From the NCBI GenBank assembly GCA_021796445.1, contig JAKACB010000023.1, forward strand, positions 1-10,919: a stretch of DNA of 10,919 nucleotides. The letters are read 5' to 3'. Positions 1 through 6,747 of this stretch are shown piece after piece (the stretch's first letter is position 1; every line of letters begins with the position of its first letter). The DNA is from Nanobdellota archaeon. GTDB lineage: Archaea > Nanoarchaeota > Nanoarchaeia > Parvarchaeales > Parvarchaeaceae. Below the pieces are notes generated by a model. The model saw only the letters and a list, made by a program, of their open reading frames with translations, was not told the DNA's origin and ran no database searches. Both the position numbers and the translations under genes were made by a program.

Positions 1-1
1 T

Positions 2-304
2 GCTAATTCAGATGATGGTAAAATAGTAGGAGCATGCGCATTAGAACTTTATAAGAAGAATCTACTTAAGATTGACTGGTTAGCGGTAAACAAAGAGCAC
101 AGAAGACAGGGTGTAGGCTTTTCAATCATTCGATATATTATTGACTATGCTAAGAGGTATAATTTATATAACATCGAATGCATTTCATTGATTTCAAATA
201 AAGAATCAAAGAAATTTCTAAAAAAAGTGGGTTTTAAGAAGGTTGGGAAATTAAAGCATTACTGGGCCAAGCAGGATTATTACCTCTGGGAGTATCTGCC
301 TTAA
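2..304 (+). CDS. GNAT-family N-acetyltransferase, 5'-truncated by window edge
   Basis: An open frame enters from the left edge and ends in TAA, giving the last 100 residues of a protein. It carries the acetyl-CoA pyrophosphate-binding loop of GNAT enzymes (motif A, RRQGVG, fragment residues 34-39) directly after a beta-strand segment (WLAVNKEHR). A helix and a motif-B-like end follow (SNKESKKFLKKVGFKKVG), in which the late helix packs on the cofactor. This matches the RimI-like C-terminal half of the fold. GNAT enzymes move an acetyl group from acetyl-CoA to an amine; the acceptor cannot be read from this fragment. The gene converges on the UspA gene with a single base between stop codons. 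The start and promoter lie outside the window. Family assignment is firm, substrate unknown. Confidence 0.85.
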   Translation, partial: ANSDDGKIVGACALELYKKNLLKIDWLAVNKEHRRQGVGFSIIRYIIDYAKRYNLYNIECISLISNKESKKFLKKVGFKKVGKLKHYWAKQDYYLWEYLP

Positions 305-305
305 A

Positions 306-740
306 TTACTTTATTATCAGTAAGGGAATCTTGCTAATCACAGCTAATGTCTGGCTTACTGATCCAAGGACGGAGCTTTTCCATTTTCCCATTCCTCGGC
401 TTCCTACCACTATTATGTCTGCATTCTTACGCTTTGCTTCGTTTATTATCTGATTAGGGGGATAACCTTCTAGGTATTCATACTTTACTTTAAATCTCTT
501 CTTTTTTATCATATCAACTTGATGTTTAAGTTCTTTTTTAGTTTTTTCTCTGATTTTTTTAATTACGCTGTCATCTATAAAGAGACTTGGATTAGACAGG
601 TACAACGGTGCAGGCATTTCTTCTACATAAACAAGATAAATTGTGCTATTTCTGCTAAAGTTATTAATAGCATATTTGACAGCCTTTTTTGAATATTTAG
701 ACCCGTCAAAACCTATCATTATTTTTTGACTTTTTATCAT
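306..740 (-). CDS. Universal stress protein, UspA family, ATP-binding type
   Basis: A 144-residue single-domain protein, the usual length for the family. It opens with the Usp beta-strand and acidic residue (IMIGFDGS, D12) that contacts the adenine/ribose. Near the end it has the full nucleotide motif G-x2-G-x9-G-S (G113, G116, G126, S127), then the closing strand SKIPLLIIK. This marks the MJ0577-like, ATP-binding subgroup rather than the non-binding E. coli UspA subgroup. Such proteins are cytosolic dimers acting as ATP-dependent switches in stress responses; the partner is unknown. The ATG at 740 is the first sensible start, has no Shine-Dalgarno sequence, and sits about 28 nt after a TATA-like element, so the mRNA is probably leaderless. 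It is divergent from the MFS gene and convergent with the acetyltransferase. Confidence 0.92.
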   Translation of the reverse strand: MIKSQKIMIGFDGSKYSKKAVKYAINNFSRNSTIYLVYVEEMPAPLYLSNPSLFIDDSVIKKIREKTKKELKHQVDMIKKKRFKVKYEYLEGYPPNQIINEAKRKNADIIVVGSRGMGKWKSSVLGSVSQTLAVISKIPLLIIK

Positions 741-764
741 ATAAATATAATTTGTTTTTCTTCG

Positions 765-781
765 TTTAAATTAATTTATTA
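765..781. promoter_or_regulatory. Overlapping divergent TATA-like elements (UspA minus, MFS plus)
   Basis: The 65-nt gap between the UspA and MFS starts holds one continuous A/T block. Read on plus, TTTATTA (775-781) is centred about 28 nt before the MFS ATG. Read on minus, AATTTAAA (765-774) is centred about 28 nt before the UspA ATG. The two boxes abut, so TBP/TFB binding for one promoter would probably exclude the other. Neither gene has an SD sequence. Confidence 0.5.
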
Positions 782-805
782 AGCTAAAAAGGGCTGAATA
801 TTATA

Positions 806-2071
806 ATGGAGAAGGATAAGTATTGGCTTTCAATTATATTTCCAATTGCGGCTATTTCATCTGGTTTCAGTGTAATAATCCCACTATATATATTGGAATT
901 ACACGGAAATGTGGTTGATGTAAGTCTTGCCACTACCGCTTATTCTCTTGCGGTTATACCTGCCTCTTTGTTTTGGGGAGAGCTTACACAGCGTCTTAGA
1001 AAGATAAAGTTGTTTATAATGCTTTCTGTTATTGGAATTATCCCTTTAATAGTACTTTTGTATTTATTGAAAAGTATACTATTGGCAGTAATAATTTACG
1101 CGGCTTATGCTTTTATCTTAACTGCTTCCTCCCCTGCTATAAATATGCTCATAATGAACCGGAGGAAAAAGACCGTATTAAGGTCTTATTATGGGGTATA
1201 TGGCTTGATGAGCATAATAGGTAACATAATAGGGTATATACCTGGAGTACTGCTTTTCAGCGATGTAATTGCAAGATATCTATTGATACTATTTGCATTC
1301 AATATAGCGTCTTTGATATTTACTCTTTTTTTCGTAAAGGAAGAAAAACGAAGAATTAAGGAAGAAAAGGAGAAGCATTTACATAGAATGTTTCCAATGC
1401 TGAATGTACTAAGCAAGTTTCCACAAATACTCGCAGGCCACCATCTTATACTGGAAGTTGCGGAAATAAGAAAGAGAAAAAAGACAGTAAGGATAATGAT
1501 TATATTTGCTGCCATCGCTCTTGTAAACTTTGGAATTTATCTTTTTAATACTTCTTACATTCCGTTTCTTTATTCCTACAAAATATCTTATTCGGATATA
1601 TTCCTTATAAACATGCTGAATGGTTTCGGTCAAGTTGTTGTTTATATGATTTTTATGTTGGGAAAAGCAAAGAATACGCTAAGAAGATATTATAGGCTTT
1701 CTACCGTTGTAAGATCAACAAGTTATCTCATTGCAATAATCTCTATTTTGTTATTGACTGCCGTTTTTTATCTCAATCTCTTTTCATATTTTGTAGCAGG
1801 CTTAGGATATGCACTTTGGAACATTTCTGCTTCGGTCATAATCTATGTAAATATAGCTGGCAAGATGGAGGCCCATTATATAGGACTCTGGTCTGCAATA
1901 ATAGGTTTATCCGGTGTTCTTGGGGCAGTTTCTTCGGGCTTTTTGTCATTTTATCTGGGTTACATATTTACGTTTATATTAAGTATAGTCTTTACTTTAT
2001 CTTCCATTTTTGTATTCAATAAAGCATATGTTGATGGTAATAAAATAAAAGATTTCGGAAACAAGATTTGA
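806..2071 (+). CDS. Major facilitator superfamily transporter
   Basis: A 421-residue, highly hydrophobic protein with about 12 predicted membrane helices in two blocks, separated by a long charged loop (about residues 178-229, rich in Lys/Glu/Arg). This is the standard MFS 6+6 arrangement and length. After helix 2 there is a worn-down form of MFS motif A (WGELTQRLRK, residues 57-66) in which the usual Gly and Arg/Lys spacing survives but the Asp is replaced by Gln. It should be a secondary transporter in the cytoplasmic membrane. The substrate cannot be told: drug or sugar exporters and organic-acid importers all share this layout. The ATG at 806 is preceded by a TATA-like block at about -28 and no SD. 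Antisense ORFs inside it look like shadows. Confidence 0.85.
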   Translation: MEKDKYWLSIIFPIAAISSGFSVIIPLYILELHGNVVDVSLATTAYSLAVIPASLFWGELTQRLRKIKLFIMLSVIGIIPLIVLLYLLKSILLAVIIYAAYAFILTASSPAINMLIMNRRKKTVLRSYYGVYGLMSIIGNIIGYIPGVLLFSDVIARYLLILFAFNIASLIFTLFFVKEEKRRIKEEKEKHLHRMFPMLNVLSKFPQILAGHHLILEVAEIRKRKKTVRIMIIFAAIALVNFGIYLFNTSYIPFLYSYKISYSDIFLINMLNGFGQVVVYMIFMLGKAKNTLRRYYRLSTVVRSTSYLIAIISILLLTAVFYLNLFSYFVAGLGYALWNISASVIIYVNIAGKMEAHYIGLWSAIIGLSGVLGAVSSGFLSFYLGYIFTFILSIVFTLSSIFVFNKAYVDGNKIKDFGNKI

Positions 2072-2079
2072 TCAAAAAA

Positions 2080-2090
2080 TTTATATATTA
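2080..2090 (+). promoter_or_regulatory. TATA-like box for transglutaminase-like gene
   Basis: TTTATATATTA follows an A-rich stretch (2073-2079) that could act as a BRE. It is centred about 25 nt before the ATG at 2109. No SD is seen, so a leaderless transcript is expected. This is the closest match in the window to the archaeal TTTAWATA consensus. Confidence 0.65.
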
Positions 2091-2108
2091 TCTCTTTATA
2101 TAAAGTAA

Positions 2109-2888
2109 ATGGCTAAAAATATATTCGCCATTGTTAAACAAAGTAAACACAAAAATTTAGAAGTGAACTTAAATGAGATAGGTGATTATAAAATTGTTTT
2201 AAAGTATCCTAACAAAATTAAAAATGGAGATATAGTGTTAAATGCCGGGTTAACCGATGAAATATCTACTAAATTTTATAATAAAAATTTTAAAGAGCCA
2301 TTCTTATCAGAAGTTTATGGTATATACTTAAATAACGTATGGAGTAGATCCTCAAATCTATATCAAATTTACAATTCTGCAAGCTTGGCAGCTGGGAATA
2401 AAAAAGGATTAGACCGGGTTTTGGCAATAGCAAATTCAGTGCGCCTGCAGCTACATTATCGTATTACGGAGTATACTGATAGTTATAGTAAAAAGAAAGG
2501 AATACTGACAAATGCTGATTTGTTGTATCTAGAAAGGAACAATCAGCGTAATGGTAAGGCAATATTATTAGAAGAGTCATTGATTGATGGTCCGTTTCTG
2601 TGCCATGAATTTGTTATTACTTTAAGTGTTTTGCTCAATAGGGAAAAAATAAGAACGGGTTTAAGGGCATTTTATGTTATGGGGATAGTTGAAAGAGATG
2701 GAGAGAAAGCGGAGCATTGCTGGATAGAGCTCCGAAACAAAAAGGATGAAAGAGTTTTATTTGATCCTATTTCAAATGTTATGGAATATTTAAGTAAAAA
2801 TGAAAATTATTTAATTTCATCTAATGGCATAAAATACCAGATAGATAACGGCCCTCTTATACTTAGAAAGAACCACTTGACAAAATAG
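2109..2888 (+). CDS. Cytosolic transglutaminase-like (papain-fold) protein
   Basis: A 259-residue protein with no signal peptide or membrane helix. The C-terminal half has the transglutaminase-like core in order. C165 opens a helix (GPFLCHEFVITLSVLLN), like the usual G-x-C-x(3)-A-x-L-x-x-A-L-L. Then comes the strand IRTGLRAFYVMGIV, H203 in AEHCWIEL, and D219 in RVLFDPIS. These form a plausible Cys-His-Asp triad. The N-terminal 100 residues match nothing I recognise. Proteins of this superfamily act as proteases, amidases, cross-linking enzymes or inactive scaffolds, so the reaction is open. It sits upstream of the ABC permease in the same direction, but a second TATA-like box in the 33-nt gap suggests separate transcription. 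Fold and triad are well supported, function is not. Confidence 0.75.
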   Translation: MAKNIFAIVKQSKHKNLEVNLNEIGDYKIVLKYPNKIKNGDIVLNAGLTDEISTKFYNKNFKEPFLSEVYGIYLNNVWSRSSNLYQIYNSASLAAGNKKGLDRVLAIANSVRLQLHYRITEYTDSYSKKKGILTNADLLYLERNNQRNGKAILLEESLIDGPFLCHEFVITLSVLLNREKIRTGLRAFYVMGIVERDGEKAEHCWIELRNKKDERVLFDPISNVMEYLSKNENYLISSNGIKYQIDNGPLILRKNHLTK

Positions 2889-2890
2889 AA

Positions 2891-2900
2891 GTAATTTAAC
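2891..2900 (+). promoter_or_regulatory. TATA-like box for ABC permease gene
   Basis: GTAATTTAAC is centred about 26 nt before the permease ATG at 2922, matching the box-to-start distance of other genes here. A short inverted repeat (AAGGA 2903-2907, TCCTT 2915-2919) lies between box and ATG, near the expected transcription start. Confidence 0.45.
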
Positions 2901-2921
2901 GTAAGGACAGCATATCCTTGT

Positions 2922-4421
2922 ATGTTACAGCTGGTTTTTTCAGTCATACTGGACACCGCATACTCATGGACAAGGATGTTCATAGCCATGGCTATTTCAA
3001 TGGTAATAGCCTTGTTTACTGGCATAGCTGTGGCAAGGTCCAAGAAATTGAATAGGGTTCTAATGCCTATTGTCGATATATTACAGACACTTCCCATACT
3101 TGCGTTCTTTCCGTTTGCTATATACCTTTTTGTATTTTATTTTCCTGGTTCAGTAGGGATAAATGCTGCAGTTATATTTTTGATAATAACAAGTATGCTT
3201 TGGAACATTATATTTGGTGTTTATCAAGCAGTAATATCGCTGCCTTCCGAGTATTTAGATATGGCGAATATATATGGACTTAATTTTTATCAGCGGCTTA
3301 AAAAAATATTTATACCTGCGTCACTTCCAAGGATGTCTGAGCAGATGAGTTTATCTTGGGCAATTGGGCTATTTTACTTAGTTACAAGTGAGATATTTTC
3401 GGTAGGCACAAAGAACTACGCAGTAAAACATGGGATAGGGGTTGAATTTGTAAAGGCGGCTGCAACTGGTAATAGCTATCTTTATCTTTATTCTATAATA
3501 GTATTCGTTTTATTTGTGATTGCAACCCGCTTATTGTTCTTTGAAAGGTTTGACAGGTTTGCGAATAGGCATTATCTAAAGGACTACAAGAAAAGAAAAA
3601 GAGACAATTTTACATTTAATTATTTCAGAGATAAATGGATAAAACCGGATGAACAAATCAGATATAAACTAACTGTATTTGCCAATTTGGTTTTTTATAC
3701 ATTGCTTGCAGCGCTTTTTGGTTTTTTAATTTACAAAGTGATTCCTTTTGTAAATTTACAATTGTTAAGCAAAATTGTCGGATATGAAGGATATTCTATT
3801 TTGTCGCTGGCCTTTTCATTTCTAAGGGTTTGGGGCGCTTTCCTTGCAATAATTGCAGTTTCAATCCCATTAAGCATATATGTAGTATTCCTTTCAAACA
3901 AGACAAAAAGATATCTTCTTTTATTCCAGATATTCGCTTCAATACCAGCTACTATACTGCTGCCTGCAATAGCTGAACTTGTTTATGGAAACTCTGAATT
4001 GTTGGCGTTTATGATCTACTTTTTAAGCGGTTTGTGGTATGTAATCTTTAGTATAGTGGCAACTACAAAATACCTGCCAGAAAGCATAAATGAAGTAAAA
4101 AAGATTTTTCATCTTAATGGAATAGTTGCATGGAAAAAGATATATCTAAAGGCCATCATGCCTGGAGTTATAACAGGCGCGGTAACCGGAATCGCTGCGG
4201 AGTGGAATGCAAGTATAGTTGCCGAATACTTTTCAGCGGGTAGCAGCAAACTTATAACTTCAGTGTCTATAGGGATAGGAAAGGCATTAAATGTGTCTTT
4301 AGATAATAATAATCTTCTTTTGATGGGTATTCTTCTTGCAAATATGGTGGCAATGATAATCATTATAAACTATTTTGTATGGCGTAGGTTATATAACAGA
4401 GTAAATTCAGTTTATTCTTAA
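2922..4421 (+). CDS. ABC anion-type transporter, fused double permease (COG4986-like)
   Basis: A 499-residue membrane protein made of two binding-protein-dependent permease domains in one chain. Each half has several membrane helices and one EAA coupling loop, where the permease docks on its ATPase. The first loop is at residues 108-136 (SEYLDMANIYGLN, G119) and the second at about 385-415 (ESINEVKKIFHLNG, G400). A charged cytoplasmic linker (about 207-245) joins the halves. The tandem layout resembles the archaeal duplicated permease of anion (nitrate/sulfonate/taurine-like) ABC systems. The ATPase gene follows after 2 nt. A chain with both permease halves would pair with two ATPase copies. 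No substrate-binding protein is encoded in the window, so substrate and even direction are unproven, though the family is an importer family. Confidence 0.9.
   Translation: MLQLVFSVILDTAYSWTRMFIAMAISMVIALFTGIAVARSKKLNRVLMPIVDILQTLPILAFFPFAIYLFVFYFPGSVGINAAVIFLIITSMLWNIIFGVYQAVISLPSEYLDMANIYGLNFYQRLKKIFIPASLPRMSEQMSLSWAIGLFYLVTSEIFSVGTKNYAVKHGIGVEFVKAAATGNSYLYLYSIIVFVLFVIATRLLFFERFDRFANRHYLKDYKKRKRDNFTFNYFRDKWIKPDEQIRYKLTVFANLVFYTLLAALFGFLIYKVIPFVNLQLLSKIVGYEGYSILSLAFSFLRVWGAFLAIIAVSIPLSIYVVFLSNKTKRYLLLFQIFASIPATILLPAIAELVYGNSELLAFMIYFLSGLWYVIFSIVATTKYLPESINEVKKIFHLNGIVAWKKIYLKAIMPGVITGAVTGIAAEWNASIVAEYFSAGSSKLITSVSIGIGKALNVSLDNNNLLLMGILLANMVAMIIIINYFVWRRLYNRVNSVYS
4389..4397 (+). promoter_or_regulatory. 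Possible internal TATA-like box before ABC ATPase
   Basis: TTATATAAC lies inside the last codons of the permease gene, centred about 31 nt before the ATPase ATG. The ATPase has no SD, unlike the coupled cistrons at 7403 and 7927, so a separate leaderless or short-leader transcript is possible. The site is also coding sequence, so chance is a real alternative. Confidence 0.3.
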
Positions 4422-4423
4422 GT

Positions 4424-5170
4424 ATGGCATTCCTAAATGTTGAAAAAATAAATTTCACCTATCCAAAAAGCGGATTGACGGTGTTAAATGGGATATCGTT
4501 TTCAGCAAATGAGTTAGAATTCGTTTCTATCATAGGGCCTTCTGGCTGTGGAAAGAGCACTCTTCTGAGGATAATGGCAGGTCTCATAAAGGCAGATAGT
4601 GGAAGTATAGTATTGGCTGGAAAGAAAATAAATAGCCCTTCAAACAATATCTCATTTGTTTTTCAGGATTTTGCGCTTCTGCCCTGGCTTTCAAACCTTG
4701 AAAACGTGAAGATAGGGCTAGCTTCAAAGCAGATAACAGAAGCTGAAAGAGAAAAAACTGCATTGGAAATGCTTTATAAACTAGAGCTGAAAGGCTTTGA
4801 AGATGCTTACCCGAATCTTTTAAGTGGCGGAATGAAACAGAGGGTAGGGCTTGCGCGGGCTTTGGTATCAAATCCTATCCTGCTTCTAATGGACGAGCCA
4901 TTCAGCTCATTGGATGAGCTTACTGCGAATAGCCTTCGTAAAACCGTTGTTGAGGTCTTGAAAGGCAGGAAAACGCTGCCTAAAGTAATTGTAATGGTTT
5001 CTCACAACATAGAAGAGGCAGTGGAGATGTCAGATAGGATAGTTGTATTGTCAAACAAACCTGCAGTTGTAAAAAAGATACTAAGTATTGATATAAAACG
5101 TCCGAGGGACAGAGGGAGTACTGAATTTAGAAAGAAGGTAAAGGAGATATATTCAATCTTTGCCGAGTGA
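4424..5170 (+). CDS. ABC transporter ATP-binding protein, TauB/SsuB-like
   Basis: A 248-residue nucleotide-binding domain with every ABC motif intact: Walker A GPSGCGKST (38-46), Q-loop Q81 in FVFQDFALLPW, signature LSGGM (133-137), Walker B LLLMDEP with catalytic E158, D-loop SSLD, and switch His H194 in MVSHNIEEAV. The FQ-x-LLPW pattern is typical of the nitrate/sulfonate/taurine ATPases (TauB, SsuB, NrtD). It would power the double permease encoded 2 nt upstream by binding its two EAA loops. The protein ends about 60 residues after the H-loop (FRKKVKEIYSIFAE). It therefore lacks the roughly 120-residue AAA_assoc_C tail common on archaeal relatives, which is encoded separately on the opposite strand next door. 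The gene is convergent with that one, 3 nt apart. Confidence 0.95.
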   Translation: MAFLNVEKINFTYPKSGLTVLNGISFSANELEFVSIIGPSGCGKSTLLRIMAGLIKADSGSIVLAGKKINSPSNNISFVFQDFALLPWLSNLENVKIGLASKQITEAEREKTALEMLYKLELKGFEDAYPNLLSGGMKQRVGLARALVSNPILLLMDEPFSSLDELTANSLRKTVVEVLKGRKTLPKVIVMVSHNIEEAVEMSDRIVVLSNKPAVVKKILSIDIKRPRDRGSTEFRKKVKEIYSIFAE

Positions 5171-5173
5171 ATC

Positions 5174-5656
5174 TTATCTGCTAATTATCTTCCAAATGTC
5201 ATTTTCATGATTGTATGTAAGTATCTCAAGCCTTATCCCTATCACAAGTAGGTCTCTTTTGAATGCTTCTATTCCGGATAGATTATTCCTATATGTTATC
5301 ACGCCTTTTTTTATCAGATCCTGAAATAACTCTGTAGTTGTTATCTTTTTGTTTTTTCTTAGTATTTTTTTTATTTCTAAAAATGGTTCTATTTTCAACA
5401 GATTATTTTTTATTTCTAGGTTTATTTCATGGGCGCTCTTATTTTCAAGCTTTTTACTTAGTTTTATCTCACCCTTGTTTATTTTTATAAATCCAAGCAA
5501 TTTACAGGCCTGAAGTACATTGACAAGGTTATCTACTTGCTCCAATGCCTCATCAGAAAGTTCTTGCAGAGATATTTGTCCGTTATATTCCTTTAGTATA
5601 GAAATTACTCCCTGTATCCGGCCAAGCTTTATGTTTAAAGGAAAAAGTCCTTTCAT
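5174..5656 (-). CDS. Stand-alone AAA_assoc_C-like winged-helix protein
   Basis: A 160-residue soluble protein that resembles the C-terminal AAA-associated domain (PF09821) usually fused behind archaeal TauB/SsuB-type ABC ATPases. The pattern runs: G-R-I-x-G-V-I-x-I-L opening (12-21); QELSDEALEQVDNLVNVLQA; CKLLGFIKINKGEIKLS (about 51-67), a wing after a DNA-binding-like helix; a helical middle (75-100); and the end RDLLVIGIRLEILTYNHEND, where the family has a W-G-R-Y-A-E-L-F-like motif. Helix-turn-helix character suggests regulation of, or binding to, the transporter. It is convergent with the ATPase gene, so it is transcribed independently. ATG 5656 has a TATA-like box 26 nt upstream and no SD. 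An ordinary MarR-like or winged-helix regulator is the alternative. Domain assignment is from recalled pattern, not a search. Confidence 0.7.
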   Translation of the reverse strand: MKGLFPLNIKLGRIQGVISILKEYNGQISLQELSDEALEQVDNLVNVLQACKLLGFIKINKGEIKLSKKLENKSAHEINLEIKNNLLKIEPFLEIKKILRKNKKITTTELFQDLIKKGVITYRNNLSGIEAFKRDLLVIGIRLEILTYNHENDIWKIISR

Positions 5657-5676
5657 AATAATTGTAATAACCTGTG

Positions 5677-5686
5677 CTATTTATTA
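5677..5686 (-). promoter_or_regulatory. TATA-like box for AAA_assoc_C-like gene
   Basis: On the minus strand this reads TAATAAATAG, centred about 26 nt before the ATG at 5656, with no SD. It lies back to back with the plus-strand box at 5708-5716 in an 81-nt divergent region. Confidence 0.4.
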
Positions 5687-5707
5687 CTTTAATTTTTTAC
5701 GCAGAAA

Positions 5708-5716
5708 CTATTTAAC
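5708..5716 (+). promoter_or_regulatory. TATA-like box for SPFH gene
   Basis: CTATTTAAC is centred about 26 nt before the ATG at 5738. No SD precedes the ATG, which fits a leaderless mRNA and supports this start over the in-frame ATG four codons later. Confidence 0.5.
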
Positions 5717-5737
5717 TCAATATTTTGTTTAATCGTT

Positions 5738-6679
5738 ATGGTTGCAGAGATGAAAAATTTTAATGGAGATGCACTGGGTATACTTTTTGTTATTCTTATA
5801 CCTGCAGTTATAGGCTATCTGCTTTCTATTGTTAATCTGTATGCAGGTATAGGAATCGGAGTATTATTTTTTATTGTGTTTTTAATTGCTGCAATAAGGA
5901 TAGTCAACCAATGGAATAGAAAAGCTGTTCTTTCGTTTGGAAATTACGTTGGTATACTGGGGCCAGGCGTACACATTTTGATACCATTTGTGCAGACTAC
6001 TCCTGTTACATTGGATTTGAGGGTAATTAATACCATTTTCAAGGCAGAGAAAACGCTTACAAAGGACAATGTTCCTGTAGATGTCGATGCGCTTCTTTTC
6101 TGGAAAGTCCTTAACCCGGAGAATGCGGTTTTGAATGTTCAGATTTACAGGGATTCCGTTCAACTGGCAGCACAGACAGCTTTGAGGGATATAATTGGTA
6201 AAACCGAATTGTCAGAAATGCTGGCCGGCAGAGACGTAATAGGTAAGGATGTAAAGAAATTGATACAGGACCGGGTGTCAGACTGGGGAATAGAAGCAAT
6301 ATCTGTTGAAATAAGGGATGTAAGCATACCTCCTGATTTACAAGATGCAATGGCAAGGGTTGCTGTAGCAGATAGGGAAAAGCAGGCAAGAGTTAAACTG
6401 GCTGAGAGCGAATCACTTGCTGCGGATAAAATTATAGAAGCAAGTTTAAAATATAAAAAAGATTTGTTCGCAATGCAGCTCAGGTCGCTTAATATGATGT
6501 ATGAAATAAGTTTAAGTGGTAAGAATCTTATGATATTTATCCCGACAGACAGCAAAGGATTTAGTATACCTACACCTGTAGGAGTTGAGGGAATAAAAGA
6601 TCTGTTTGAGAAGAGCAATGTAAAGAATCTGCCTGATAAAAACAAGGGAGATAAAGAAAAAACACAGAATGATAGTTGA
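5738..6679 (+). CDS. SPFH/band 7 (stomatin-like) membrane protein
   Basis: A 313-residue protein. Two hydrophobic segments lie at the N-terminus (about 13-30 and 36-55). The SPFH domain follows, with recognisable landmarks: FGNYVGILGPGVHILIPF (67-84), the strand around NVPVDVDALLFWKV, and the helix ALRDIIGKTELSEMLAGRD (148-166). Then comes EIRDVSIPPDLQDAMARVAVADREKQAR, the classic stomatin stretch leading into a coiled coil (about 200-230). The last 30 residues are charged and low-complexity. Stomatins form membrane-bound oligomeric rings that organise lipids and control membrane proteases or channels. Archaeal homologues usually pair with an NfeD/STOPP gene, and none is seen here. It is followed by the KaiC operon after 68 nt. 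Family certain, partner unknown. Confidence 0.93.
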   Translation: MVAEMKNFNGDALGILFVILIPAVIGYLLSIVNLYAGIGIGVLFFIVFLIAAIRIVNQWNRKAVLSFGNYVGILGPGVHILIPFVQTTPVTLDLRVINTIFKAEKTLTKDNVPVDVDALLFWKVLNPENAVLNVQIYRDSVQLAAQTALRDIIGKTELSEMLAGRDVIGKDVKKLIQDRVSDWGIEAISVEIRDVSIPPDLQDAMARVAVADREKQARVKLAESESLAADKIIEASLKYKKDLFAMQLRSLNMMYEISLSGKNLMIFIPTDSKGFSIPTPVGVEGIKDLFEKSNVKNLPDKNKGDKEKTQNDS

Positions 6680-6687
6680 TTTTTCTC
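6679..6687 (+). terminator. Weak T-rich stop signal after SPFH gene
   Basis: Immediately after the TGA of the SPFH gene the plus strand reads ATTTTTCTC. Archaeal RNA polymerase can stop at short T-runs without a hairpin. This run is only five T long, so support is slight. Confidence 0.3.
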
Positions 6688-6707
6688 TAAAATGATAAAC
6701 CTAAAAG

Positions 6708-6718
6708 TTTATTAAATA
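6708..6718 (+). promoter_or_regulatory. TATA-like box for KaiC-V4R-ANL operon
   Basis: TTTATTAAATA, preceded by an A-rich BRE-like CTAAAAG, is centred about 35 nt before the ATG at 6748, predicting a leader of about 8-10 nt. A second AT element (6727-6737) is too close to the start to serve. No good SD is seen before 6748. Confidence 0.45.
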
Positions 6719-6747
6719 AGCCTTTCTATACTATATGTAAAAGTAAT

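Noticed and set aside
530..560. T-rich terminator for the acetyltransferase inside UspA
   Set aside because: Same reason: the runs are the Lys-rich segment of UspA in antisense. A role in termination is possible but unsupported by sequence alone.
1189..1633. Antisense ORFs within the MFS gene
   Set aside because: They overlap a convincing 12-helix transporter, have no start signals of their own, and show no family motif.
5341..5377. T-rich terminator for the ABC ATPase transcript
   Set aside because: The T-runs are Lys/Asn codons of the opposite-strand gene read backwards and lie about 170 nt past the stop, so they cannot be told from coding bias without 3'-end data.
6160..6645. Long antisense ORF (161 codons) within the SPFH gene
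   Set aside because: Its Ser/Ile/Leu-rich composition mirrors the SPFH codons, and it has no promoter, SD or recognisable motif. The plus strand is a clear SPFH protein over the same bases.
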